Positions 14,655-21,588 of a stretch of 22,159 bases of DNA are shown one piece after another. Made by a program: the position numbers and the translations under genes. Position 1 is the first letter of the stretch, and each line of letters starts with the position of its first letter. The stretch spans positions 1 through 22,159 of the forward strand of contig DATLBY010000506.1 of the NCBI GenBank assembly GCA_035526665.1, given 5' to 3'. A model generated the notes under the pieces. It had not been told where the DNA came from. It saw nothing but the letters and a program-made list of their open reading frames with translations, and made no database searches. This DNA is from DATLBY01 sp035526665. GTDB taxonomy: Bacteria; Acidobacteriota; Terriglobia; Bryobacterales; Bryobacteraceae.

Positions 14655-16232
14655 TTAGTCCAGCGCAAACACTAACAGGACATGCCCGGATGCAATCACC
14701 ACGTACTGCTTGCCTTCGCTCAGATAAGTGATGGGGTTAGCGTCTATATTGCCGCCGGTTTCAAATCGCCATAGGAGATCGCCCTTTTTCGCGTCAAGCG
14801 CAAAGAAGGAGCTTCCGTTGGAACCAAAGACCAAACCTCCCGCGGTCGCCATCAGGCCTGCGTGCGAAGGCGAAAACAACTTGTACTCCCAGCGCGATTG
14901 GCCTGTCGCTACTTCGAGCGCGCGGACGGCGCCATATGGCTCCTCGTCCTTGTACTCCCTCTGGCCGCCGCCGTTGAACAGCGCTCCCGCCTTGTACTCC
15001 GAAGCGCCCTTGTGATAAATGGCGGCCAACTCCTTCACGTTGACGTAGTAAAAGCCGTTTTGGGGACTGTAGGTGGAACTGTACCAGTTGGATCCGCCGG
15101 CAAGACTCGGCCACAACAGCCTGCCCTCCAGCGATGGATCGGTATTTGGCAAGCGCATAGCGCGCCCGGCTTCGTCCAGACCGCTGGCCCAAGTCTGTTT
15201 GATATAGGGACGTCCGGCGATAAATTTCCCGCTAACGCGATCGAGCGCGTAATAAAAGCCGTTGCGATTCGCCAGCACCACCATTTTCCGGGGCTGCCCC
15301 TTCACCATCGCCTCCACCAGCATCGGCGTCTGCGTGGAATCCCAGTCATTCACGTCGTGTGGGGTGTACTGGAAATGCCATTTTTTGACGCCAGTATCAG
15401 CGTCGAGTGCGATCAGGCAGTCTGAGTACAGGTTGTCGCCCTTCCGCGAGTCACCATTCCAGTCCGGCCCCGGATTCCCGGTGCCCCAGTAGATTATGTT
15501 GGTGTCCGGATCGTAGACGCCGGTGACCCAAGTGGTGGCGGACCCCGTCTTCCAACTGTCCGCTTCCCAAGTCTCGTTACCCGCTTCCCCTTTTGCCGGG
15601 ATCGTGTTGAAGCGCCAGACCCGCTTACCCGTTTTCGCATCATAGGCGTCGATAAATCCGCGCACGCCAAACTCGCCGCCGGCCATACCCGTGATGATCT
15701 TTCCTTTTACCGCGAGCGGCGCTCCCGTGCTCGAATAGCCGGTCTTGTAGTCGGCCATTGTCACATCCCAGCGGAGGACTCCAGTGCGCGCGTCCAGTGC
15801 GATCAGATGCGCATCAGGACTGCCGTAGTACACCGTGTCGCCCAGAATCGCAACACCGCGGTTCACTTTGCCGCAGCACAAGCGCAGGTCGCTGGGGATG
15901 TCCTTCCGATAACTCCACAGTGTGCGGCCAGTACGTGCATCGAGCGCGGAAACGATGTTCGGCGGCTCCGTAATGAAAATCGTGCCGTCGACCACGATCG
16001 GCGAAGTTTCAAAAGTATCCAGTTCGTTGACTTGATGTATCCAGGCGATGCGCAGCTTTCCCACATTTCCCGTATGGATCTTGTCGAGCGGCGAATAACG
16101 ATTGCCGGTGTAGTCGCGCGAGTAGGTCAGCCAATTCCCCGGTTCTTTTCCGGCATCGCGTATCCGCTCATACGGCACGTTGACTTGCGCCAGGAGCGCC
16201 GCGGGCGCGAGCAGCCAGGCGAACCTTCTCAT
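14655..16232 (-). CDS. PQQ-dependent (quinoprotein) dehydrogenase, possibly lanthanide-dependent
   Basis: A 525-residue eight-bladed beta-propeller quinoprotein with a signal peptide (MRRFAWLLAPAALLAQ). Family marks are NWLTYSRDYTGNRYSPLDKI near the N terminus, the vicinal disulfide C119-C120 beside PQQ, and tryptophan-docking repeats (LDARTGxxxW). The metal ligands are E187 (GGEFGV) and N253 (GTGNPGPDWN). The catalytic Asp is D296 in PHDVNDWD, and the residue two positions later is D298, the extra Asp used by lanthanide enzymes such as XoxF. It oxidises an alcohol or related compound in the periplasm and passes electrons to a cytochrome c. The ATG overlaps the stop of the cytochrome gene as ATGA. 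No heme motif is present in the protein itself. The substrate cannot be read from sequence. Confidence 0.9.
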   Translation of the reverse strand: MRRFAWLLAPAALLAQVNVPYERIRDAGKEPGNWLTYSRDYTGNRYSPLDKIHTGNVGKLRIAWIHQVNELDTFETSPIVVDGTIFITEPPNIVSALDARTGRTLWSYRKDIPSDLRLCCGKVNRGVAILGDTVYYGSPDAHLIALDARTGVLRWDVTMADYKTGYSSTGAPLAVKGKIITGMAGGEFGVRGFIDAYDAKTGKRVWRFNTIPAKGEAGNETWEADSWKTGSATTWVTGVYDPDTNIIYWGTGNPGPDWNGDSRKGDNLYSDCLIALDADTGVKKWHFQYTPHDVNDWDSTQTPMLVEAMVKGQPRKMVVLANRNGFYYALDRVSGKFIAGRPYIKQTWASGLDEAGRAMRLPNTDPSLEGRLLWPSLAGGSNWYSSTYSPQNGFYYVNVKELAAIYHKGASEYKAGALFNGGGQREYKDEEPYGAVRALEVATGQSRWEYKLFSPSHAGLMATAGGLVFGSNGSSFFALDAKKGDLLWRFETGGNIDANPITYLSEGKQYVVIASGHVLLVFALD

Positions 16233-16999
16233 TTCTCCTCCTTGAGAGAGGCAAGGTATGCCACCAGGTCAGTCAGCTCATCCTCCGCGAGTTGACTCCT
16301 GTACGAAGGCATCGGCGATTTGCCCCGCTGCTTATCGACTTGCGCAACTTCCGACTTCCAGAATGAATGCGAGGAGCCGGAGGCGTCCCGAATCTGTATC
16401 GAAAATGAATCCTCGTTGAGGCGGACACCCGTCACACTCTGACCATTCTTGGTAACAATTGTTACCAGCAGGTATCCGCCCGGAACGGCCGCAGCCGGAT
16501 CGACCAGTGATTCGCGGAGAAACGCGGCGCTACGCCTCACCCCGATGCCGGCCAGATCCGGAGCGGATAGTCCTCCGTCGCCTTTGATCGAATGGCAGGT
16601 ACTGCAATTGCCTTTGCCACTGTAAACCTCCGCTCCGTGCGCCGGGTTGCCAGGCACGGGCTTCTGCGGCGTTTTCCCGAGCGAGCGCACGTAAGCCGCC
16701 GTTTGCAGCATCTCGCGCTCCGACATCGAATCGGCACTCGGCATTTCGGTGCCGCGAATACCGTTTTCAATCACTTTCAGCAGCCTGGCGTCATCCGGCG
16801 CGCGCGAGAGCTTGGCTTGGCTCAAGATCGGTCCACGGCCTCCTTCGCCTCGTACCCCATGACAAAGCGCGCACTGATTCTGGAACAGCTTTTCACCGCT
16901 TGCCAAGTCGGCCCGTTTGTTGGGGACCTTTACTTTAGGCTCTTTCACAGCCGCTACGGCGATCAGGGAGAAGATCAAAAACACCCAGGCATGGCTCAT
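16229..16999 (-). CDS. Diheme cytochrome c with Pirellula/Verrucomicrobium-type heme domain, partner of the PQQ dehydrogenase
   Basis: A 256-residue secreted cytochrome with a signal-like N terminus (MSHAWVFLIFSLIAVAA). Heme 1 is bound by C43-x2-C46-H47 (QCALCHG), with M86 in GTEMPS as likely axial ligand. Heme 2 is bound by C132-x2-C135-H136 (NCSTCHS), with M230 in KSPMPS as likely ligand. The second domain has about 70 residues between the heme site and the ligand Met, including APDLAGIG, ESLVDPAA, and a beta segment (GGYLLVTIVTKNGQSVTG). This matches the heme-binding domain described as Pirellula/Verrucomicrobium type. It is first in a two-gene operon with the PQQ dehydrogenase and is the natural electron acceptor for it. 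A TATAAT box lies 10 bases upstream of the ATG. Confidence 0.9.
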   Translation of the reverse strand: MSHAWVFLIFSLIAVAAVKEPKVKVPNKRADLASGEKLFQNQCALCHGVRGEGGRGPILSQAKLSRAPDDARLLKVIENGIRGTEMPSADSMSEREMLQTAAYVRSLGKTPQKPVPGNPAHGAEVYSGKGNCSTCHSIKGDGGLSAPDLAGIGVRRSAAFLRESLVDPAAAVPGGYLLVTIVTKNGQSVTGVRLNEDSFSIQIRDASGSSHSFWKSEVAQVDKQRGKSPMPSYRSQLAEDELTDLVAYLASLKEEK

Positions 17000-17009
17000 A
17001 CGCGGCGTA

Positions 17010-17015
17010 ATTATA
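17010..17015 (-). promoter_or_regulatory. -10 box of the cytochrome c-PQQ dehydrogenase operon
   Basis: A consensus TATAAT on the - strand ends 10 bases before the cytochrome ATG at 16999, with no Shine-Dalgarno sequence between them. There is no convincing -35 hexamer. A strong AGGAGGT lies farther upstream (about 17027-17033), 28 bases from the ATG and too distant to serve it. The geometry would give a near-leaderless mRNA. Confidence 0.45.
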
Positions 17016-17077
17016 TACCAGATGCTGACCTCCTGAGAGGGGGGGTGTGAGCGGTTATGATTACAGCTGCGTGCTAC

Positions 17078-18202
17078 TTAAACCAGAACCGTAAATGCCG
17101 TCTCGGTGCGCTCTACCGGCCGGTACAACGTATCGCGCTCCAGGGGAACCCGGCCGGCCTCGCGAATCAGCCGGAGGAGATCTCCCCGGCGCAGCGATTG
17201 GCTGGTGGTCGCTCCCGCGTCGTGGTAGATTTTTTCTTCCACCACCGTGCCATCGATATCATCGGCGCCAAAGCGCTGGGCGATTTGAGCGATCTTCGGC
17301 GTCATCATGATCCAGTACGCCTTGATATGCGGAATGTTGTCCAGCATCAGACGGGCTATCGCGATATTCTTGAGATCCAAAAACCCAGTGGTCTTTGCAA
17401 TGTGTTGCAGCGCCGTATTATCGGGATGAAACGCCAGCGGGATGAACGTGACGAAACCGCCGGTGTCGTCCTGCACTTCGCGCAGCCGGACGAGATGATC
17501 CACCCGGTCCTCCTCGGTTTCAATGTGGCCGTACAGCATGGTGCAGTTGCTCTTCAAACCGAGTTTATGCGCCATCCGGGCTGTTTCGAGCCATTCATTG
17601 CCATCGATTTTATGATCGCAAATCACCCGCCGCACGCGGTCCGAAAAGATCTCGGCGCCTCCACCGGGCAGCGAATCCACACCCGCTTCGATCAGCCGCC
17701 CCAGCGTCTGGGCGATGGAAATCCTCGCCCGCTGAGCCAGGTAGGCGATCTCCACCATTGTGAATGCCTTCAGATGGATTTGAGGATAGCGATCCTTCAA
17801 TCCGCGCAACATTTCGCAAAACCAGTCAAGTGACAGCTCCGGATGGAGTCCTCCCACGATGTGAAATTCCGTGATTGCTTCCGACCAGCCTTCCCCCGCG
17901 ATGTGCCAGACCTGATCCAGCGACATGGTGTATGCCTTCGGATCCTTCGCACGCTTCCCGAAAGCACAAAGACGGCAACTTGCCACACAGACATCGGTCG
18001 GATTAATGTGGCGATTTACATTGAAATACGTAGTATCGCCATGCAGCCTCTCGCGCACCATATTCGCCATGTACCCGATGGACAAAATATCCGGGCTGCG
18101 GTAGAGCATTAAGCCATCTTCGAAGCTGAGCCGTTCCCCGGCTTCCACTTTGGCCAATATGGGCTTCAGGCGTTGATCGTCAATGATGGGTTGCATGGGC
18201 AT
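17078..18202 (-). CDS. mqnE: Aminofutalosine synthase MqnE (radical SAM)
   Basis: A radical SAM enzyme of 374 residues from the ATG at 18202. It joins the enolpyruvyl benzoate made by MqnA to a SAM-derived adenosyl radical, giving aminofutalosine in the alternative menaquinone pathway. The cluster cysteines C72, C76 and C79 form CVASCRLC. HINPTDVCVASC, HIVGGLHPEL, LPGGGAEIF and LGLKSNCTMLYGHIET are characteristic of the MqnE/MqnC/CofH group, and the whole pattern fits MqnE best. The frame is open to a TTG at 18262. A GTG at 18226 overlaps the ubiA-like stop as GTGA, so that start is also plausible. It sits directly downstream of a prenyltransferase that probably serves the same pathway. Confidence 0.9.
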   Translation of the reverse strand: MPMQPIIDDQRLKPILAKVEAGERLSFEDGLMLYRSPDILSIGYMANMVRERLHGDTTYFNVNRHINPTDVCVASCRLCAFGKRAKDPKAYTMSLDQVWHIAGEGWSEAITEFHIVGGLHPELSLDWFCEMLRGLKDRYPQIHLKAFTMVEIAYLAQRARISIAQTLGRLIEAGVDSLPGGGAEIFSDRVRRVICDHKIDGNEWLETARMAHKLGLKSNCTMLYGHIETEEDRVDHLVRLREVQDDTGGFVTFIPLAFHPDNTALQHIAKTTGFLDLKNIAIARLMLDNIPHIKAYWIMMTPKIAQIAQRFGADDIDGTVVEEKIYHDAGATTSQSLRRGDLLRLIREAGRVPLERDTLYRPVERTETAFTVLV

Positions 18203-18222
18203 ACGAAGCTCGCGGCCACCGC

Positions 18223-19116
18223 TCACAGCGAGTTTCGCGAGAGGAATATATCTGCGCTCCAAAAACAGAAGAATAGCACGCTGACGTAGCCATTTACGCT
18301 AAAGAAGGCCGCATCCACCCGCGACAGGTCGTCAGCCTTCACCAGGCGGTGCTCATAAAGCAACAGGCCTGCTACCGCCGCAATTCCGATCCAACTCAGG
18401 ATGCCGAGCCGAAACTGCGCCACCAGAACTGCCAGGCATACCAACATTGCAAGATGAAAGAGGCGGGAAATCCTCAGCGAGCCCGCGATTCCGAGGCGGC
18501 TCGGCAAACTGAAGAGTCCCTCACGCACGTCAAATTCGAAGTCCTGGCAGGAGTAAATGACGTCGAAGCCGGCAGTCCAGAACATGACTGCGGCGGTTAG
18601 CCAAAGAATGCGATAGTCGAATGAGTCCCGGACCGCGATCCACGCGGCGGCGGGTGCGATTCCCAAAGCAACGCCGAGCACAAGATGCGAGAAGGAAGTA
18701 AACCGTTTCGTATAGGAATACAAAAGAACTATGCCGAGCGCGATGGGCGCCAGTTTCAGGCACAGTGGATTCAATGCGCCGGCGGCCAGAAAGAAAATAA
18801 GGGCCATCACAATCGTGAATAAAACGGTAAATCCCCGGCTCAATAAACCCGCCGGAATGTGGCGGGACCTTGTTCGCGGATTGCGCGCATCAATGCCGGC
18901 ATCCAGCAGACGATTGAAAGCCATGGCCGCCGACCTGGCGGCAACCATTGCCACGACAATCCAGACAATTTTCGAAATAAGTCCGTCCGTCGTAAAGCCA
19001 TCTTCGCGGATCGCCAACGATGCCGCGGTGAGAGCGAACGGAAGCGCAAATACAGAGTGCTCAAACTTGATCATGTCGAGCGTTAACCGAATTTTGCGCA
19101 GGAGGTCTTGTGTCAT
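18223..19116 (-). CDS. mqnP: UbiA-family prenyltransferase, probably MqnP of the futalosine menaquinone pathway
   Basis: A 297-residue integral membrane prenyltransferase with about eight to nine hydrophobic helices. The first Asp motif is NRLLDAGID (68-76) and the second DVIYSCQDFEFD (185-196); both bind the Mg2+-diphosphate of the prenyl donor. RTRSRHIPAG follows motif 1 as in UbiA/MqnP proteins. UbiA-like enzymes prenylate aromatic acids. Next to mqnE the likely acceptor is 1,4-dihydroxy-6-naphthoate, so MqnP is favoured over a ubiquinone enzyme. The family alone does not settle this. The stop is at or inside the start region of mqnE. Upstream there is AGGG close to the ATG but no strong promoter match. 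Confidence 0.85.
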   Translation of the reverse strand: MTQDLLRKIRLTLDMIKFEHSVFALPFALTAASLAIREDGFTTDGLISKIVWIVVAMVAARSAAMAFNRLLDAGIDARNPRTRSRHIPAGLLSRGFTVLFTIVMALIFFLAAGALNPLCLKLAPIALGIVLLYSYTKRFTSFSHLVLGVALGIAPAAAWIAVRDSFDYRILWLTAAVMFWTAGFDVIYSCQDFEFDVREGLFSLPSRLGIAGSLRISRLFHLAMLVCLAVLVAQFRLGILSWIGIAAVAGLLLYEHRLVKADDLSRVDAAFFSVNGYVSVLFFCFWSADIFLSRNSL

Positions 19117-19253
19117 TGCCCTGAGGGTTGTGATACTGGTTTGAAGCTACTATTATTTCATGCTCCGGTGGATCGCCTGCATACTCTCGCCACGACTGCA
19201 GTAGGGTTGATTTGACAGGCAGGATGGAGACCGGGACACGATAACGGATAAAC

Positions 19254-20000
19254 ATGGATCGTGAACAATTAAAGGTACTTTTGGAGCAAGTGCGCGACGG
19301 CGGCGTGGAAATAGACGCGGCGCTCGAGAGGCTGCGGCATATGCCGTTTGAGGATCTGGACTTCGCCAAGGTGGATCATCACCGCGCGCTCCGTCATGGA
19401 ATGCCTGAGGTCATATTCGGACAAGGGAAAACGCCGCACCAGATTACAGAGATTGCCACCGCTCTGCTGCGCCGCTGTCCGAATATCCTGATCACGCGGG
19501 CGGAAGCAGCGGCCGCCGAATCGGTCTGCGGGCGTTTTCCCGAGGCCGAGTACTTCCCCCTCTCGCGCGCAATTCGCGTATGGGCGGATAAAACAATCCA
19601 CGGCAAGGGCCGCATCGCAGTCGTTTGCGCGGGCACCAGCGACCTGCCCGTCGCCGAGGAGGCGCGTATCACGGTTGAGGTGATGGGCAATGAGGTGGAC
19701 GCCATTCACGATGTGGGAGTGGCCGGTATTCACCGTCTGATGAACTGCCGTGATCGGCTTGCCCAGGCGCGGGTGATTGTGGTGTGCGCGGGAATGGAGG
19801 GAGCCCTCCCCAGCGTGGTTGGCGGGCTAGTATCCTGCCCGGTGATCGCGGTACCAACAAGCGTCGGGTATGGCGCAAGTTTCAACGGCCTCGCCGCACT
19901 CCTCGGCATGCTCAATAGCTGCGCGAGTAACGTGACGGTGGTGAATATCGACAATGGCTTCGGCGCCGGTTACGTTGCCAGTTTGATGAACCGGGCATAG
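19254..20000 (+). CDS. larB: LarB: pyridinium-3,5-biscarboxylate mononucleotide synthase (nickel-pincer cofactor)
   Basis: A 248-residue protein with a C-terminal PurE/AIR-carboxylase-like domain. LarB carboxylates and hydrolyses nicotinic acid adenine dinucleotide, the first step of nickel-pincer nucleotide synthesis for lactate racemase (LarA) and relatives. Typical segments are DHHRALRHGMPEVIFGQGKT (41-60), RIAVVCAGTSDLPVAEEA (120-137), CPVIAVPTSVGYGASF (195-210) and NSCASNVTVVNIDNGFGAG (221-239). C223 is in the position expected for the catalytic Cys near the C terminus. LarC, LarE and LarA are not in the window. It is transcribed divergently from the mqnP-like gene. A TTGACA lies at 19212-19217, but no good -10 stands at 17 bases; GATAAC (19240-19245) is close to the start. 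No clear Shine-Dalgarno sequence precedes the ATG. Confidence 0.9.
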   Translation: MDREQLKVLLEQVRDGGVEIDAALERLRHMPFEDLDFAKVDHHRALRHGMPEVIFGQGKTPHQITEIATALLRRCPNILITRAEAAAAESVCGRFPEAEYFPLSRAIRVWADKTIHGKGRIAVVCAGTSDLPVAEEARITVEVMGNEVDAIHDVGVAGIHRLMNCRDRLAQARVIVVCAGMEGALPSVVGGLVSCPVIAVPTSVGYGASFNGLAALLGMLNSCASNVTVVNIDNGFGAGYVASLMNRA

Positions 20001-20012
20001 AGCCGCGCGGCG

Positions 20013-20028
20013 TGCGGTTCAGGCCGCA
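20013..20028 (+). terminator. Weak hairpin after larB, possible terminator
   Basis: TGCGG-TTCAGG-CCGCA begins 13 bases after the larB stop and is followed by TCTTTCAAT, a poor T-tract. It overlaps the 3' end of the converging small gene. The stem is only 5 base pairs, so intrinsic termination is uncertain. Confidence 0.3.
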
Positions 20029-20387
20029 TCTTTCAATAATTCACCGAAGACGTAAAAGGTGAATTTGGGGGTCGCCCCCCAATGGCCCCAACGGTGCATC
20101 TTCCAATGGACCTGAAGGAAACGGAAATCCGGGACTTTCTGCAGATCCAGAAGGACCGTATAAACACCGGCATAGAACTTCTGCGGAAAAGCTGCAATGG
20201 GCTTCAACCCAAAGTCCAAGCCGTCGGCCGATCCCCAGATGCTGACATCGAGACTCTCCTGTTCCACAACATCGGTAATACCGAGCGTCACTTGCAGCAC
20301 GCCTCCCGCCGAATCGCCGATCTCGATGGCTGGACCGGCCCCATTGGCCGTGGCTGTCTGCTCCGGAAAAAGGAAGTTTGGCAGCAT
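20019..20387 (-). CDS. Small protein of unknown function
   Basis: A 122-residue protein from the ATG at 20387, which lies one base after the aminotransferase stop; the frame is open to position 20417. I do not recognise a family. It has no signal peptide or membrane segment. Alternating hydrophobic residues (GGVLQVTLGITDVVEQESLDVSIWGS, YAGVYTVLLDLQKVPDFRFLQVHW, KFTFYVFGEL) suggest a single beta-sandwich domain. The aromatic segment VHWKMHRWGHWG near residue 95-106 is striking. It is probably co-translated with the aminotransferase. A very stable hairpin lies inside the coding sequence (20068-20085). Confidence 0.65.
   Translation of the reverse strand: MLPNFLFPEQTATANGAGPAIEIGDSAGGVLQVTLGITDVVEQESLDVSIWGSADGLDFGLKPIAAFPQKFYAGVYTVLLDLQKVPDFRFLQVHWKMHRWGHWGATPKFTFYVFGELLKDAA
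20068..20085 (-). other. GC-rich hairpin with GCGA tetraloop inside a coding region
   Basis: On the - strand the mRNA would contain TTGGGGG-GCGA-CCCCCAA: a perfect 7-base-pair stem closed by a GNRA-type loop. It is within the last 70 bases of the small unknown gene, where it encodes HWGATPK. There is no following U-tract. Confidence 0.5.
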
Positions 20388-20388
20388 T

Positions 20389-21588
20389 TTAGAGTTTGGC
20401 CAGCCGTAGCGAAGCATCCTGCAGCGTTGCGTCGCGCTTACAAAAACAGAAGCGTACGAGTTTAGACCCGTCGCCCGGATTCGAGAAGAAGCTCGAGCCC
20501 GGAACCGCGGCCACCCCTGCCTGGTGAATCATGTGCCGGACGAAGGAGACATCGTCCGGAAATCCGAACTCCGAAATGTCGGTCATGACGTAGTATGCGC
20601 CGCGCGGCTGAAAACACCGGAATCCGCGTGGCTCCAGAATCCCGATCATCGCATCACGCCGTTCCGAGTAATGCCGCGCGAGATCGGTATAATAACTCTC
20701 CGGAAGGCTCAGCGCCAACACCCCGGCGTGTTGCAGCGGCGCCGCCGCACCCACGGTGAGAAAATCGTGCACCTTGCGAATGGAGCCGGTCAGGTCCGGG
20801 GCAGCCAAAACCCAGCCTACGCGCCAACCGGTGACTGAATACGTCTTGCTCATGCTGTTGACCGAGATCGTCCGGTCCCGCATTCCCGGCAGTTGCATCA
20901 TCGGGATATGCCGGGCGCCATCGTAAACGATGTGTTCGTAGATTTCATCGGTTATGGCCAGTGCGTCAAATTCCTGGCAAAGCCCCGCGATGAAGGTCAA
21001 CTCCGGGCGGGAAAACACCTTGCCGGTCGGGTTGTTCGGCGAATTCAGGATAATCGCTTTTGTCCTGGCATTGAAAGCTCCGCGTAATTCGTCGGGATCG
21101 AAAGTCCAATTGGGGGCATGCAGCGCAACGATGCGGCGCTCCGCCTGGCAAAGCTGCGTATCGGGCCCGTAATTCTCATAGAACGGCTCGAAAACGATCA
21201 CCTCGTCGCCTGGATTAGTGACAGCCAGCAGGGATGCAATCATGCCTTCGGTAGAACCGCAGCACACGGTGATCTCGCGCTCCGGATCTACTTCGAGACC
21301 GTACCAGGCGGCATTCTTCCGGGCAATCGCATCGCGCAGCGGCTTGGAGCCCCAGGTGATCGCGTACTGATTGACATCGGCGCTGATGGCTTCCCTCGCC
21401 GCATTTTTGATAACTTCGGGTGCACTGAAATCCGGGAAGCCCTGCGCCAGATTTACCGCATTATGTTCGATCGCGAGCCTGGTCATCTCGCGAATGACCG
21501 ACTCAGTGAACTGTGAAGTGCGCGCGCTGCGGAAACGTCCGCGCCCGTTAATTGCCGATTGCACGGATTCGCCGGCTGTTGAGCCCAT
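20389..21588 (-). CDS. Class I/II PLP-dependent aminotransferase
   Basis: A 399-residue fold-type I aminotransferase. Visible motifs are NLAQGFPDF (46-54), the phosphate-binding GSTEGM (111-116), NSPNNPTGK (182-190), DEIYEH (214-219), and SVNSMSKTYSVTGWRVGW (242-259) with K248 as the PLP Schiff-base lysine and R256. An Arg in LVRFCFCKRD near the end should bind the substrate carboxylate. The QGFPDF and DEIYEH pattern resembles aspartate, methionine (YbdL) and kynurenine aminotransferases; the amino acid substrate cannot be decided. The ATG at 21588 overlaps the lytic transglycosylase gene by 41 bases, and a GTG at 21564 is an alternative. The next gene starts one base after its stop. Confidence 0.88.
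   Translation of the reverse strand: MGSTAGESVQSAINGRGRFRSARTSQFTESVIREMTRLAIEHNAVNLAQGFPDFSAPEVIKNAAREAISADVNQYAITWGSKPLRDAIARKNAAWYGLEVDPEREITVCCGSTEGMIASLLAVTNPGDEVIVFEPFYENYGPDTQLCQAERRIVALHAPNWTFDPDELRGAFNARTKAIILNSPNNPTGKVFSRPELTFIAGLCQEFDALAITDEIYEHIVYDGARHIPMMQLPGMRDRTISVNSMSKTYSVTGWRVGWVLAAPDLTGSIRKVHDFLTVGAAAPLQHAGVLALSLPESYYTDLARHYSERRDAMIGILEPRGFRCFQPRGAYYVMTDISEFGFPDDVSFVRHMIHQAGVAAVPGSSFFSNPGDGSKLVRFCFCKRDATLQDASLRLAKL

Noticed and set aside
20068..20085. Intrinsic terminator
   Set aside because: The hairpin is strong but has no U-tract on either strand and lies inside a coding sequence.
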